From Geothrix fermentans DSM 14018 (GTDB lineage: Bacteria; Acidobacteriota; Holophagae; Holophagales; Holophagaceae): a DNA stretch of 64,000 nucleotides. Of this stretch, positions 26,393 through 35,947 are shown piece after piece. Numbering within the stretch: position 1 is the stretch's first letter; each line of letters begins with the position of its first letter. A program made the position numbers and the translations under genes. Location of the stretch: NCBI RefSeq assembly GCF_000428885.1, contig NZ_AUAU01000019.1, positions 1 through 64,000 of the forward strand, in the 5' to 3' direction. The notes beneath the pieces are model-generated. The model ran no database searches. It saw only the letters and a list, made by a program, of their open reading frames with translations, and had not been told where the DNA came from.

Positions 26393-28920
26393 TGGAGTCC
26401 CACCCAGGGAGGCCGGCGGACCTCCTTCGGATCGAGCCCCTCCGGGCAGGGTGGGAGCTGGCCTCCTGCGCGCCAGGGGCCTGCGGAACACCGGCGGAGG
26501 CGCGGGACGCGGGCCTCACCTGGCACCAGGCCTCCGTCCCGGGGACCGTGGCCGGGAGCCTCGGCCTGGACCTGGACACAGGTCTGGACTTGGACGGGCT
26601 GGACTGGTGGTACCGCTGCACCTTCCCCGCGCCGCCCCGGGCGGACGGCGAGGTGGTCCGGCTCCGTTTCGAGGGTCTGGCCACCCTGGCAGAGGTCTGG
26701 CTGAACGGCACACGACTCCTCGAGTCCCGCAACATGTTCGTGCCCCGGTCCTGCGACGTGCCGGACCTCCTCCGGGAGGGCAACGAGCTGGCGATCCACT
26801 TCCGGGCCCTGGAGCCCGAGCTTGCCCTCCGCCGGCCGCGGCCCCGCTGGAAGACGGCCCTGGTGGCCCACCAGGGCCTCCGCTGGTTCCGCACGACGCT
26901 CCTGGGGCGCATTCCGGGCTGGACGCCGCCCCTTCCGCCCGTGGGACCCTGGCGCCCCGTCAGCCTGGAGCGGATCCGCCGGGCGGACCTCCTGCGTCTC
27001 GACCTCCGGACCCAGGCCGCGGGAACCGAGGGCCGCGCCGCCCTGGAGGCTGAGGTGCGGGTCCTGGACGGGTCCCGGATCACCGGGGCCAGCCTCCGGA
27101 TCGGCCCCCATGCCTTTCCCCTGGCCGTGGAGGCGGGCCCTGAGAGCTTCCGCATCGCCGGGGAGGCCATCCTGGCCGGGGCCCCCCTCTGGTGGCCGCA
27201 CACCCACGGCGACCCTGCACGCCTCGAAGGTGTCCTCCACCTGGAGGCGGAGGCCGGTCCCATCGCCTTCGGCTGCGGTCTTCTCGGCTTCAAGTCCGTG
27301 GCCGTGGACCGCCGGGAGGGCCGGGTGCAGCTGGTGGTGAACGGCCGGCCCGTGTTCGCCCGGGGCGCCTGCTGGACCCCGATCGATGTCCGCTCACTGG
27401 ATGGGGCTCCCGGGGAGCTGCGGCGCACCCTGAGCCTGGCCCGCGACGCTGGCATCAACCTGCTGCGGGTGGGCGGCACCATGGCCTATGAGTCGGACGC
27501 CTTCTACGGCCTCTGCGACGAGCTCGGGATCCTGGTGTGGCAGGACTTCATGTTCGCCAACATGGACTACCCCTTCGGCGACCCGGACTTCCACGGGGCG
27601 GCCGTGGAGGAGGTGGACCACCTGCTGGGCCGCCTCCAGCGCCACCCCTGCCTGGCAGTCTACTGCGGAGGCAGCGAGATCGAGCAGCAGGCGGCCATGC
27701 TGGGCTTGCCGGAATCCGAGTGGTCGGGCCCCTTCTTCGCCGAGGAGCTGCCGCGCCTCTGTGCAGAGCGCCACCCCGGCATCCCGTACTTCCCGTCCAC
27801 GCCCACGGAGGGGGCGCTGCCCTTCCATCCATCTGCGGGCCTCGCCCACTACTACGGCGTGGGCGCCTACCGCCGCCCCCTCACGGACGCGCGGCTGGCC
27901 AGGGTCCGCTTCACCCCCGAATGCCTGGGCTTCTCCAACGTGCCCGAGGAGGAGGGTGTGGAGGACGTCTTCGATGGGGCCCGGCCCGTGACCCACCACC
28001 CCCGCTGGAAGGCCGGCGTTCCCCGGGACGGTGGCGCCGGCTGGGATTTCGAGGACATCCGCGACCACTACCTGTGGGCCCTCTTCGGCCTCGACCCCGT
28101 GGGGCTCCGCAGCCAGGATCCGGAGCGCTACCTGGCGGTCTCCCGCGAGGTCAGCGGCGAGGTCATGAAGGCCGTCTTCGCAGAGTGGCGCCGGCCCGGC
28201 AGCGGCTGCGGCGGCGGCCTCGTGTGGTTCCTCAGGGATCTCCGCCCCGGCGCGGGCTGGGGCCTCCTGGACAGCGCCGGCCGGCCCAAGGCCGCCTTGT
28301 GGCACCTCCGCCGGGCCTGGGCCCGGCAGGCCCTCCTGCTCACGGACGAGGGCCTGGAGGGCCTGCACGCCCACCTCTTCAACGAGACGGACGCGGTGCT
28401 GGAGGCCCGCCTCGATGTGGACCTGTTCCAGGGGGGGCGGATCCCCGTGGGCCATGCGGAGCAGGCGGTGTCGGTTCCCGCCCACGGCGCCCGCAGCCTC
28501 TCCGCGGACGCCCTGCTCGGCGGGTTCTCGGACCTGACCTACGCCTACCGCTTCGGCCCGCCCCGGCACGACGTGGTGATCGCCCGGCTGGTGTCCGGGG
28601 ACGGCGGGACCGTGCTGGCCGAGGACGTCCACTTCCCCCTGGGCTGGAACCTCCCCTTCCAGGACTCCGGTGGGGTCACGGCCGCCCTGGAGCCGGGGAC
28701 GAAGGGCACCTTCACCCTCCTGCTCCAGTCCCCGGTGTTCCTCCAGTCCGTGGCACTTGCCTCCCGCAGCCACGGACCCGGCGACAACCACTTCCACCTG
28801 GCGCCGGGACGGCCGAGGCGGATCCGCTTCACACCCCGGGGGGATCCCTCCGCCCCCTTCCGGGCCGAGCTCACCGCCCTCAACCTCCGCGAGGCCCTGC
28901 CGCTCCGTGGGGACCCTTGA
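26389..28920 (+). CDS. Glycoside hydrolase family 2 protein, beta-mannosidase-like
   Basis: An 843-aa cytoplasmic-looking GH2 enzyme without a signal peptide. The sugar-binding jelly-roll domain (about residues 45-190, with WWYRCTF and GLATLAEVWLNG) is followed by an Ig-like domain and a TIM barrel with RGACWTPID and WQDFMFANMDYPF. Candidate catalytic residues are Glu430 in CGGSEIE (acid/base) and Glu511 in TPECLGFS (nucleophile). The family hydrolyses beta-mannosides and related linkages from non-reducing ends. Translational coupling to DUF1839 suggests a role with the aminoacyl module, perhaps as a trimming or transglycosylating enzyme; function here is inferred from family and position only. 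Confidence 0.85.
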   Translation: MMESHPGRPADLLRIEPLRAGWELASCAPGACGTPAEARDAGLTWHQASVPGTVAGSLGLDLDTGLDLDGLDWWYRCTFPAPPRADGEVVRLRFEGLATLAEVWLNGTRLLESRNMFVPRSCDVPDLLREGNELAIHFRALEPELALRRPRPRWKTALVAHQGLRWFRTTLLGRIPGWTPPLPPVGPWRPVSLERIRRADLLRLDLRTQAAGTEGRAALEAEVRVLDGSRITGASLRIGPHAFPLAVEAGPESFRIAGEAILAGAPLWWPHTHGDPARLEGVLHLEAEAGPIAFGCGLLGFKSVAVDRREGRVQLVVNGRPVFARGACWTPIDVRSLDGAPGELRRTLSLARDAGINLLRVGGTMAYESDAFYGLCDELGILVWQDFMFANMDYPFGDPDFHGAAVEEVDHLLGRLQRHPCLAVYCGGSEIEQQAAMLGLPESEWSGPFFAEELPRLCAERHPGIPYFPSTPTEGALPFHPSAGLAHYYGVGAYRRPLTDARLARVRFTPECLGFSNVPEEEGVEDVFDGARPVTHHPRWKAGVPRDGGAGWDFEDIRDHYLWALFGLDPVGLRSQDPERYLAVSREVSGEVMKAVFAEWRRPGSGCGGGLVWFLRDLRPGAGWGLLDSAGRPKAALWHLRRAWARQALLLTDEGLEGLHAHLFNETDAVLEARLDVDLFQGGRIPVGHAEQAVSVPAHGARSLSADALLGGFSDLTYAYRFGPPRHDVVIARLVSGDGGTVLAEDVHFPLGWNLPFQDSGGVTAALEPGTKGTFTLLLQSPVFLQSVALASRSHGPGDNHFHLAPGRPRRIRFTPRGDPSAPFRAELTALNLREALPLRGDP

Positions 28921-29068
28921 GCCGGCGGATACAGGAGACCTGCCCATCCGCATGCTTCTCGAAATTCCCTTAGCTGCAAGCAACTGATTGAGAAATAATC
29001 GCCTCGTCGCATCAACCACGGGACGGGCCGTTCGGTCAACCAACGCAAGTCACTGGGAGTGGAACCTC

Positions 29069-30343
29069 ATGCGCATCGCAGTCGTGGGCCTCGGATACGT
29101 CGGACTTCCCCTCGCGCTGGAGCTTGCCAAGCAGTTCCCCGGCACGGTGGGCTTCGACATCCACGCGGAGAAGGTCGCAGAGCTGCGCGGCGGCGTGGAC
29201 CGCACCAAGGAGGTGGACCTTGCGGCCCTGCGCGACACCTCGCTGAAGATGACCTCGAACCCCGAGGACATGCGGGGCTGCGACTTCATCATCGTGGCCG
29301 TGCCCACGCCCATCGACGGCTGGAACCGCCCGGACCTCACGCCCATGCTCAAGGCCAGCGAGACCGTGGGCAAGGTGCTGGGCAAGGGCGCCATCGTCGT
29401 GTACGAATCGACGGTCTTCCCCGGCGTCACCGAGGAGATCTGCGGGCCCGTCCTCGAGAAGCACTCCGGCCTCCGGAGCGGCGTGGACTTCAAGCTGGGC
29501 TACTCGCCGGAGCGCATCAACCCCGGCGACAAGGTCCACACCGTGGATCAGATCGTGAAGGTGGTCTCCGGCCAGGACGAAGCGTCGCTCAAGGTCATCG
29601 CCGGAGTCTACGGCGCCGTCATCCGTGCGGGCATCCATGAGGCCAGTTCCATCAAGGTGGCGGAGACGGCCAAGGTCATCGAGAACACCCAGCGCGACAT
29701 CAACATCGCCCTCATGAACGAGCTGGCCATCATCTGCGAGAAGGTGGGGATCCGCACGGCGGAGGTGCTGGCCGCGGCCCGCACCAAGTGGAACTTCCTC
29801 CCCTTCAGCCCGGGCCTGGTGGGCGGACACTGCATCGGTGTCGATCCCTATTACCTCACCACCAAGGCCGAGGAGATGGGCTACCAGCCCCAGGTCATCC
29901 TGTCCGGGCGGCGCATCAACGACAGCATGGGCGCCTACGTGGCCCAGAAGCTGGTGAAGCTGCTCATCCAGCAGCAGATCCCCGTGAAGCCCGCGAAGAT
30001 CGGCATCCTCGGCCTCACGTTCAAGGAGAACGTCCACGACATCCGGAACAGCAAGGTGCCGGACATCGTGGAGGAGCTGCGCCAGTTCGGGGTGGATCCC
30101 CTGGTCCACGATCCCCTGGCGGATCCCGAGGGAACCCACGAGGAGTACGGGATCCGCCTCTCCCCCTTCGAAGCCTTCCACGACCTCGACGCCCTGGTCC
30201 TCGCCGTGAACCACAAGGCCTTCCTGGCCTCCGGCCCCGGTCCCCTCCGCGCCTGCATGAAGCCTGCCTCCGTCTTCGTGGACGTGAAGTCCTGCTTCAA
30301 GCCCGGGGACTTTCCGGAACCCACCGCCTACTGGAGTCTGTGA
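29069..30343 (+). CDS. tviB: UDP-HexNAc 6-dehydrogenase (TviB/WbpA type)
   Basis: A 424-aa nucleotide-sugar dehydrogenase with the N-terminal NAD site GLGYVGLP, a central dimerisation helix region containing ENTQRDINIALMNE, and the catalytic Cys255 in GGHCIGVDPYYL. The C-terminal UDP-binding domain contains GLTFKENVHDIRNSKV. The closest pattern is the Vi-antigen TviB/WbpA/WbpO group, which oxidises UDP-GlcNAc (or GalNAc) to the uronic acid in two NAD-dependent steps. The next gene encodes the matching C4 epimerase. GGGAG lies about 10 nt before the ATG. The symbol is used for the family; the substrate is not proven. Confidence 0.88.
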   Translation: MRIAVVGLGYVGLPLALELAKQFPGTVGFDIHAEKVAELRGGVDRTKEVDLAALRDTSLKMTSNPEDMRGCDFIIVAVPTPIDGWNRPDLTPMLKASETVGKVLGKGAIVVYESTVFPGVTEEICGPVLEKHSGLRSGVDFKLGYSPERINPGDKVHTVDQIVKVVSGQDEASLKVIAGVYGAVIRAGIHEASSIKVAETAKVIENTQRDINIALMNELAIICEKVGIRTAEVLAAARTKWNFLPFSPGLVGGHCIGVDPYYLTTKAEEMGYQPQVILSGRRINDSMGAYVAQKLVKLLIQQQIPVKPAKIGILGLTFKENVHDIRNSKVPDIVEELRQFGVDPLVHDPLADPEGTHEEYGIRLSPFEAFHDLDALVLAVNHKAFLASGPGPLRACMKPASVFVDVKSCFKPGDFPEPTAYWSL

Positions 30344-31374
30344 TGAGCCTCTACCAGGCGCTCTGCCAGGACCTCCAGGCCAGCCCGAAACGCTGGCTCG
30401 TCACCGGCGTGGCGGGCTTCATCGGCTCGAACCTCCTCCAGAAGCTGCTGGAGCTGGACCAGACCGTGGTGGGCCTGGACAACTTCTCCACGGGGAACCC
30501 CGCGAATCTGGAGAGCGTGCGGGAGTGCGTTCCCGCCTCGGCCTGGGAGCGCTTCACCTTCATCGAGGGCGACACCCGGGACCTGGCCACCTGCCAGAGG
30601 GCCTGCGCCGGCGCCGAGGTGGTGCTGCACCAGGCCGCCCTGGGCTCCGTGCCCCGCTCCATCAAGGATCCCATCGCCAGCCATCAGTCCAACGTGGACG
30701 GCCTGCTCAACATGCTGGTGGCCGCCCGGGATGCGGGCGTGCGGCGCATGGCCTATGCCTCCTCCAGCTCCGTCTACGGGGACGACGCGGGACTCCCCAA
30801 GGTCGAAGCCCGCACGGGCCGGCCCCTCTCGCCCTACGCCCTCACCAAGGTCATCGGGGAGCAGTACGCGGCCATCTTCGCGCGCACCTACGGCTTCCGC
30901 ACCATCGGACTCCGCTACTTCAATGTCTTCGGCCCCCGCCAGAACCCCAACGGACCCTACGCCGCCGTCATGCCCAGGTGGCTCCAGGCCCTGGTGGACG
31001 GCGAAACCTGCGCCATCCATGGCGACGGCGAGACCAGCCGGGACTTCTGCTTCGTCGCCAACGCCGTCCAGGCCAACCTCCTGGTGTCCGTGGCCCCGGA
31101 CTCGGCCCTGGGCGAGGTCTTCAACGTCTCCTACGGCGGCACCACCTCCCTGACCCGCCTCTACTGGATGATCGCGGACCGCTTGGCCCTCGCCCACCCC
31201 GGCTTCCAGCGGAAGGACCCCGTCTACGGCCCGCCGCGGGAGGGCGACATCCAGCACTCCCAGGCGGACCTCTCCAAGATCAAGGCCCACTTGGGCTACG
31301 CGCCCACCCACTCCGTGGCCCAGGGGCTGGACGAGCTGGTGCCCTGGTTCGCGGCCCGCGCGGTCCGGCTCTGA
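30343..31374 (+). CDS. tviC: UDP-N-acetylglucosamine(uronate) 4-epimerase (TviC/WbpP type)
   Basis: A 343-aa short-chain dehydrogenase/reductase-type epimerase. NAD binding is at GVAGFIGSNLL (residues about 22-32), the catalytic Ser lies in SSSSVYGD, and Tyr165-Lys169 form SPYALTK. The N-terminal extra helix (about 17 aa before the Rossmann strand) and GLRYFNVFGPRQNPNGPYAAV are typical of WbpP/TviC enzymes, which interconvert UDP-GlcNAc/GalNAc or their uronates. Coupled to the dehydrogenase through TGATG (30341-30345), it should give UDP-GalNAcA, the sugar of Vi-like polymers. Confidence 0.88.
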   Translation: MSLYQALCQDLQASPKRWLVTGVAGFIGSNLLQKLLELDQTVVGLDNFSTGNPANLESVRECVPASAWERFTFIEGDTRDLATCQRACAGAEVVLHQAALGSVPRSIKDPIASHQSNVDGLLNMLVAARDAGVRRMAYASSSSVYGDDAGLPKVEARTGRPLSPYALTKVIGEQYAAIFARTYGFRTIGLRYFNVFGPRQNPNGPYAAVMPRWLQALVDGETCAIHGDGETSRDFCFVANAVQANLLVSVAPDSALGEVFNVSYGGTTSLTRLYWMIADRLALAHPGFQRKDPVYGPPREGDIQHSQADLSKIKAHLGYAPTHSVAQGLDELVPWFAARAVRL

Positions 31375-32543
31375 TGCGCGTCGCGGTGCTCGGCGGCGCC
31401 GCCAGGGACCTGGTGAACTTCCGGGGCCACCTCATCGGCGAGCTGGTCCGAACGGGACACACGGTCTACGGCATCGCCCCCGGGGGCACGCCCGCCATCC
31501 GCGCGGACCTGGAGGCCCTGGGCGCCACCTACGTGCCCATCGCCCTCGACCGCACGGGCCTGAACCCCCTCCGCGACGCCCTCAGCCTGCTTCGGCTCTG
31601 GCGCCTGTTCCGCGGGCTCCGCCTCGAGGCCCTCCTGGCCTACGAGGCCAAGGCCGTGACCTTCGGCACCCTGGCGGCCCAGCTCGCGGGGGTGTCCCAC
31701 CGCTTCGCCATGATCACGGGGCGGGGCACCACCCTTCAGGGCGAGGCCTCGGGCCTGCGCCCCCGCGTGGTCCGGGCGGTGGTCAAGGCCCTCTACCGCC
31801 GGGCCCTGCGGCGCTGCCGGGGAGTGCTCTTCCAGAACGAGGATGACCTCGCCTTCTTCCGCGCCGAGAGGCTCCTGGCCATCCGTACGGCCGCGCGGAT
31901 CGTCAACGGCTCCGGCGTGGACCTGGGCCACTTCGCGCTGGCGCCCCTGCCCGCGGGACCCGCCACCTTCCTCTTCGTGGGCCGCCTCCTGCGTGACAAG
32001 GGGCTGTTCGAGTTCGCGGAGGCGAGCCGCCGCCTGGGGGGCCCCGGGGCGCGGTTCCGCATCCTGGGCCCCCTGGACAGCAATCCCAACGCCATCCGGG
32101 CGGACCAGGTGGAGGCCTGGGTCCGCGAGGGGGCCGTGGAATACCTGGGCGAGGCCGAGGACGTGCGCCCCAGGCTGGCCGAGGCCCACGTGCTGGTGCT
32201 GCCCTCCTACGGCGAGGGGACTCCGCGATCGGTGCTGGAGGCCATGTCCATGGGCAGGGCCGTGGTGACCACCGATGCCCCGGGCTGCCGGGCCACGGTA
32301 CGGGACGGCCTCAACGGCCTCCTGGTGCCCGTGCGCGACAGCGCCGCCCTCGCCGCCGCCATGGGCCGGCTGGCGGCGGACCGTGACCTGGTGGCCCGCA
32401 TGGGCGAGGCGGGGCGCCGGATCGCTGAGGAGACCTACGACGTGCGCAAGGTGACGGCGGACATCCTGGCCTTCATGGACCTGCCTCCCGGGCCGCCCGA
32501 GGCCCACCGGTCCCCTGCCGCCCTGCCCCTCCCGCATCCCTGA
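31374..32543 (+). CDS. GT4-family glycosyltransferase
   Basis: A 389-aa GT-B glycosyltransferase. The N-terminal acceptor domain begins VAVLGGAARDLVNFRGHLI, and the donor domain has FVGRLLRDKGLFEFAEA, the LPSYGEGTPRSVLEAM E-x7-E region (residues about 283-299) and TDAPGCRATVRDGLNGLLVP. This subset resembles GalNAc/HexNAc transferases of capsule loci (PglA/WbpU-like), so use of the UDP-HexNAc(A) made by the two preceding genes is reasonable but unproven. It overlaps the epimerase stop by one base. Confidence 0.88.
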   Translation: MRVAVLGGAARDLVNFRGHLIGELVRTGHTVYGIAPGGTPAIRADLEALGATYVPIALDRTGLNPLRDALSLLRLWRLFRGLRLEALLAYEAKAVTFGTLAAQLAGVSHRFAMITGRGTTLQGEASGLRPRVVRAVVKALYRRALRRCRGVLFQNEDDLAFFRAERLLAIRTAARIVNGSGVDLGHFALAPLPAGPATFLFVGRLLRDKGLFEFAEASRRLGGPGARFRILGPLDSNPNAIRADQVEAWVREGAVEYLGEAEDVRPRLAEAHVLVLPSYGEGTPRSVLEAMSMGRAVVTTDAPGCRATVRDGLNGLLVPVRDSAALAAAMGRLAADRDLVARMGEAGRRIAEETYDVRKVTADILAFMDLPPGPPEAHRSPAALPLPHP

Positions 32544-32551
32544 GCCCGTCC

Positions 32552-33232
32552 ATGACGTACCTGGCGTACATCCTCCGGAAGATCGCCCAGAACCCGGGAC
32601 GGGCGGCGCGGTCCGGCTTGAAGTACGTCACCGAGTACCTCATGGACCGGCGGATCGGAGTCTCCACCTTCCGCCGGGACTTCGTCTCTCCGGCCTCTTC
32701 CGGCGGCGACAGCCGGCCCTGCCAGCCCGCCCCCTACGAGGTGCTCAGCGACATTGCCGGCCACCTGCGGGCCACGGGCTTCCCCCTCCGGACCTTCCTG
32801 GACGTGGGCTGCGGCGCGGGCCGCCCCCTGGCCTTCTTCTCGAGCCTGGGCTTCGAGCGCATGACGGGTATCGAGATCAATCCCGAGGTCGCGGAGCGGG
32901 CGCGGCGGAACATGGCGCGCATCAGGCCGGCCTGGAACCGCGCGGGGCGCATCGAGATCCTCTGCGCCGACGTCCTCACGGCGGACGTGGATTTCACGGG
33001 AGCCGTGGTCTACCTGGCCAATCCCTTCGGGCGGGCCACCATGCAGGCCTTCGCCGCGAAGCTCAAGGCCCAGCTCCAGGCGCAGCCGGACCGGGAGATC
33101 CTCCTCTACTACGTGCTTCCGCTGCAGGCCGAGGCCCTCGCGGAGGCGTTCCCTCGGGCCCAGCGGCTCCTCGCGGGGGGGCCGCTGGAGGCTTGGCAGT
33201 TCTTCCGCCTGGACGCCGCCTCGGGCGGCTAG
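32552..33232 (+). CDS. SAM-dependent class I methyltransferase-like protein
   Basis: A 226-aa protein with a Rossmann methyltransferase core: FLDVGCGAGRPL (motif I, about residues 84-95), GIEINPEV (acidic end of strand 2) and NPFGRATM in the motif IV position. A roughly 60-residue N-terminal extension precedes the core. It closes the plus-strand transcription unit and could methylate a sugar or uronate of the repeat unit. The C-terminal LLYYVLPLQAEAL section is not diagnostic. It starts 8 nt after the glycosyltransferase stop and converges with wzc. Confidence 0.75.
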   Translation: MTYLAYILRKIAQNPGRAARSGLKYVTEYLMDRRIGVSTFRRDFVSPASSGGDSRPCQPAPYEVLSDIAGHLRATGFPLRTFLDVGCGAGRPLAFFSSLGFERMTGIEINPEVAERARRNMARIRPAWNRAGRIEILCADVLTADVDFTGAVVYLANPFGRATMQAFAAKLKAQLQAQPDREILLYYVLPLQAEALAEAFPRAQRLLAGGPLEAWQFFRLDAASGG

Positions 33233-33254
33233 GATCGCCCGAGGTTGGGATGCC

Positions 33255-35471
33255 TCACTCGTACCGGTAGTGGTAGGCGTAGCGGTAGTGCGTGTGGTTG
33301 CCCCCCATGCGCAGCGGCTGCACGTCATTGAAGACGCAGCCCAGGACGGGGAGCCCCTGGCGGTCCAGGCGCTTCAGGCAGGCCCGCAGCTCCTCCATGG
33401 GGTGGAGTCCGTACTTGGCCACCACGAGCACGCCGTCCACCCGCGACCCGACGATGAGCGCGTCCGTGACGGCCAGCACGGGCGGGGCGTCGAGGATCAC
33501 GTAATCGTAGGCCTTGGCGACCTGGGCGAGGAACGACTCGAAGGCATCCGTCATGAGGAGCTCCGACGGGTTCATGGGGATGGAGCCCGACATCATCAGG
33601 TCCAGGCGGGGCACCGCCGTCTTGTGCACCACGCTCTCCCATTCCGCCGTCCGGGCCAGCACGTCGGACAGCCCGCCCGCGCGGTCCCGGGACCAGAACT
33701 GCCGGTGCAGGGAGCCTTTGCGGAGGTCCGCATCCACGGCCAGCACCCGGCTTCCGGCCCGCGCCAGCACGGCGGCCAGGTTCCCGCTGACGAAGGACTT
33801 GCCGATGCCGGGGGAGGGGCCCGTCACCATGATCGTCTGGCAGGCGGAGCGGCCCTTGGCGAAGTGGAGGCTGGTGCGGAGGCTGCGGAGGCTCTCGGTG
33901 GCCAGGTCATCGGGATTGAGGGCCGCCAGCAGGTGGAGGCCGTCCTCCCCGTTCTGGATGGCCTGCCAGTGCGCTTCCTGGGCCTTGCTGTGGGGGATGG
34001 TCACCAGCACGGGGATGCCGAGCCGGGCTTCGATGAGGCGGTGGTCCTCCACTCCCGGGCTGAAGGCCTTGCGGAGGATGGCCAGGCCCACGCCCACCAG
34101 CACGCCCAGGAAGGTGAAGAGACCCATGAGCAGGGTGCGCCGGGGCGCCACGGGGATGGGATCGGGCGTGGCGGGGTCCACCACGCTGATACCGCCCACC
34201 TCGCCCGCGCTGCTGATGCCCAGCTGCTGGATGTTGTTGAGGAGGGCTGTATAGAGCTCCGTGTTGATGGCCACCTCGCGGCTCAGGCGCACCACCTCCT
34301 GCTGGGCGCCCGGCAGGGTGCGCACCTTCGCGTCAATGCGGCCGCCCTCCGCCCGGAGCTGCTCGATCTGGCGGTTGAGGGTGGCGACGACGTCCGAGTC
34401 CTCGCGGTAGGTGCGGAGGAGGTCCTGCTTCTTCTGCTCCAGGGCCGAGATCTGGGTCCTCAGGTTGGAGCCCTGCTGCAGGTAGGCGTCCGCCTCCCGG
34501 GCCACATCCACGGAGCCCGTGCGGCTCCGGAAGCGGTTGAGGCGGTTCTCCGCGTCATCGAGCTTGGCCTTCACCTGGGGGAGCTGCTCCTTGAGGATGG
34601 CCAGGGTCTGCGAGGCGCCGGCGTTCTTCCGCTCGATCTTGTGCTGGATGTACTGCTTGATGACCTCGTTGAGGATCGCGGCGCCGGTGGTGGGGCTGGC
34701 GCACTTGAGGGTGAGCCCCAGCACGTTGGTGAGCTTGCCCTTCTCGGCCACGTCCAGGCTCCGGCGCAGGCTCTCCAGGGCCTCCGCCTCGACCTGCCGC
34801 TCCAGGGTGAACACCTGGCCGGGCTTCGCATGAAGGCTCCGCACCGTCAGCTTCAGGTCGGCGCCGCCGTAGGTCGCGCTCAGCGGCTGGCCCACCTCGC
34901 CCGAGCCCAGGGGCGCGCCCTTGGGGGAGTCCAGGCGGAAGGCGTTCCCGGAGAGGGCCGTCAGGCGGAAGACCTGGCCCTTCAGGTGCTCCGGGAGGCT
35001 GAAGGCCTCCACCTCGATGCGGGGCGCCTCCGGGTCCTTGCGGGCCAGGGCCTCGCCCACGATGGGGGCCAGCTTGGGCTCTGCCTTGAGATCGAGATTG
35101 AGGGCCTCCACGGTCCGGCCGAGCACCAGGCTGCTCTGGAGGATCTCCACCTCGCTTTGCGCCTCGGTGGGCCCCGAGAAGAGGCCCTCCATCTTGGCGA
35201 AGGCCGGGTCGGAGGTGGCCGTCCGCTTGGGCTGGACCTGCAGCAGGGCCTGGACCTGGTAGACGGGGGCCATGCGCCAGACGTAAAGGCCGCCCACGCA
35301 GAGGAAGAGGATCAGGGAGGCGAAGATGAAGCGCCTTCCCTCCCAGAGGTTGGCGAACCACTCCATGAGCCCCAGCTCCTCGGACTCGTCGGGGCGGCGC
35401 AGGGGCCTGAACGGGGGCTCGGTGGAATCCAGCCGGGCGGGGGGGGTTCCGGGGGCAAGCGGAGCGTTCAT
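33255..35471 (-). CDS. wzc: Polysaccharide co-polymerase with tyrosine autokinase (Wzc family)
   Basis: A 738-aa Wzz-Wzc fusion. The first transmembrane helix is at about residues 48-66, followed by a long periplasmic region with coiled-coil character, a second helix near 445-468, and a cytoplasmic BY-kinase. The kinase shows Walker A GPSPGIGKS (Lys558), Walker A' VLAVDADLR and Walker B YVILDAPP. The C-terminus is a tyrosine cluster, HTHYRYAYHYRYE, with five Tyr for autophosphorylation. It governs chain length and export together with the Wza pore, cycling with the phosphatase encoded just upstream. Start 35471 overlaps the wzb stop by ATGA; RBS and family length fit. Confidence 0.93.
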   Translation of the reverse strand: MNAPLAPGTPPARLDSTEPPFRPLRRPDESEELGLMEWFANLWEGRRFIFASLILFLCVGGLYVWRMAPVYQVQALLQVQPKRTATSDPAFAKMEGLFSGPTEAQSEVEILQSSLVLGRTVEALNLDLKAEPKLAPIVGEALARKDPEAPRIEVEAFSLPEHLKGQVFRLTALSGNAFRLDSPKGAPLGSGEVGQPLSATYGGADLKLTVRSLHAKPGQVFTLERQVEAEALESLRRSLDVAEKGKLTNVLGLTLKCASPTTGAAILNEVIKQYIQHKIERKNAGASQTLAILKEQLPQVKAKLDDAENRLNRFRSRTGSVDVAREADAYLQQGSNLRTQISALEQKKQDLLRTYREDSDVVATLNRQIEQLRAEGGRIDAKVRTLPGAQQEVVRLSREVAINTELYTALLNNIQQLGISSAGEVGGISVVDPATPDPIPVAPRRTLLMGLFTFLGVLVGVGLAILRKAFSPGVEDHRLIEARLGIPVLVTIPHSKAQEAHWQAIQNGEDGLHLLAALNPDDLATESLRSLRTSLHFAKGRSACQTIMVTGPSPGIGKSFVSGNLAAVLARAGSRVLAVDADLRKGSLHRQFWSRDRAGGLSDVLARTAEWESVVHKTAVPRLDLMMSGSIPMNPSELLMTDAFESFLAQVAKAYDYVILDAPPVLAVTDALIVGSRVDGVLVVAKYGLHPMEELRACLKRLDRQGLPVLGCVFNDVQPLRMGGNHTHYRYAYHYRYE

Positions 35472-35947
35472 GCCGACCTTTGCTTGGGCGTCAGATGAGG
35501 CGGCCAGTCTGACACGGATTGACGGATGTGCTCGAAGGTGGCGCGGAAGGCCTCGGGGCCCCGCCGGAAGGGATCCTGGATCTCCCGGAGGGCGGGCGGT
35601 TGCCAGTGCCCCAGGAGGAAGATCCGGCCGAGCGCGCTGGGACACATCAGCCCGCACCAGGTCTTCTGGGATTCCTCCATGACCAGGATCAGGTCCGCGG
35701 CCGTGGCCATGTCGCAGGTCAGCTGGCGGCCGAGGTGGGCGGAGATGTCCAGCCCGGCGCCGGCCATGAGCCGCTGGGCCTCCGGATCCGCCGGCAGGCC
35801 CACCAGGGCACTGAGTCCCGCGGATTCCACCTGGATGTCCCGGGGCAGGAGGGCCCGGAGCAGGCCTTCGGCCATGGGCGCCCGGCAGTGGTTCCCCTCG
35901 CACAGGACCAGAATGTGGCGGATGGCGCCCGGGGTGCCGTCATTCAT
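35468..35947 (-). CDS. wzb: Low-molecular-weight protein tyrosine phosphatase (Wzb family)
   Basis: A 159-aa LMW-PTP. The phosphate-binding loop is LCEGNHCRAP (C-x5-R pattern, with nucleophile Cys16) and the general-acid Asp is in QDPFRRG. It would dephosphorylate the Tyr-rich tail of the Wzc kinase and so reset the export machine. Both gene ends overlap neighbours by ATGA, giving a tightly coupled wza-wzb-wzc operon in the classic order. The usual Ser after Arg in CRSP is Ala here, a tolerated change. Confidence 0.92.
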   Translation of the reverse strand: MNDGTPGAIRHILVLCEGNHCRAPMAEGLLRALLPRDIQVESAGLSALVGLPADPEAQRLMAGAGLDISAHLGRQLTCDMATAADLILVMEESQKTWCGLMCPSALGRIFLLGHWQPPALREIQDPFRRGPEAFRATFEHIRQSVSDWPPHLTPKQRSA

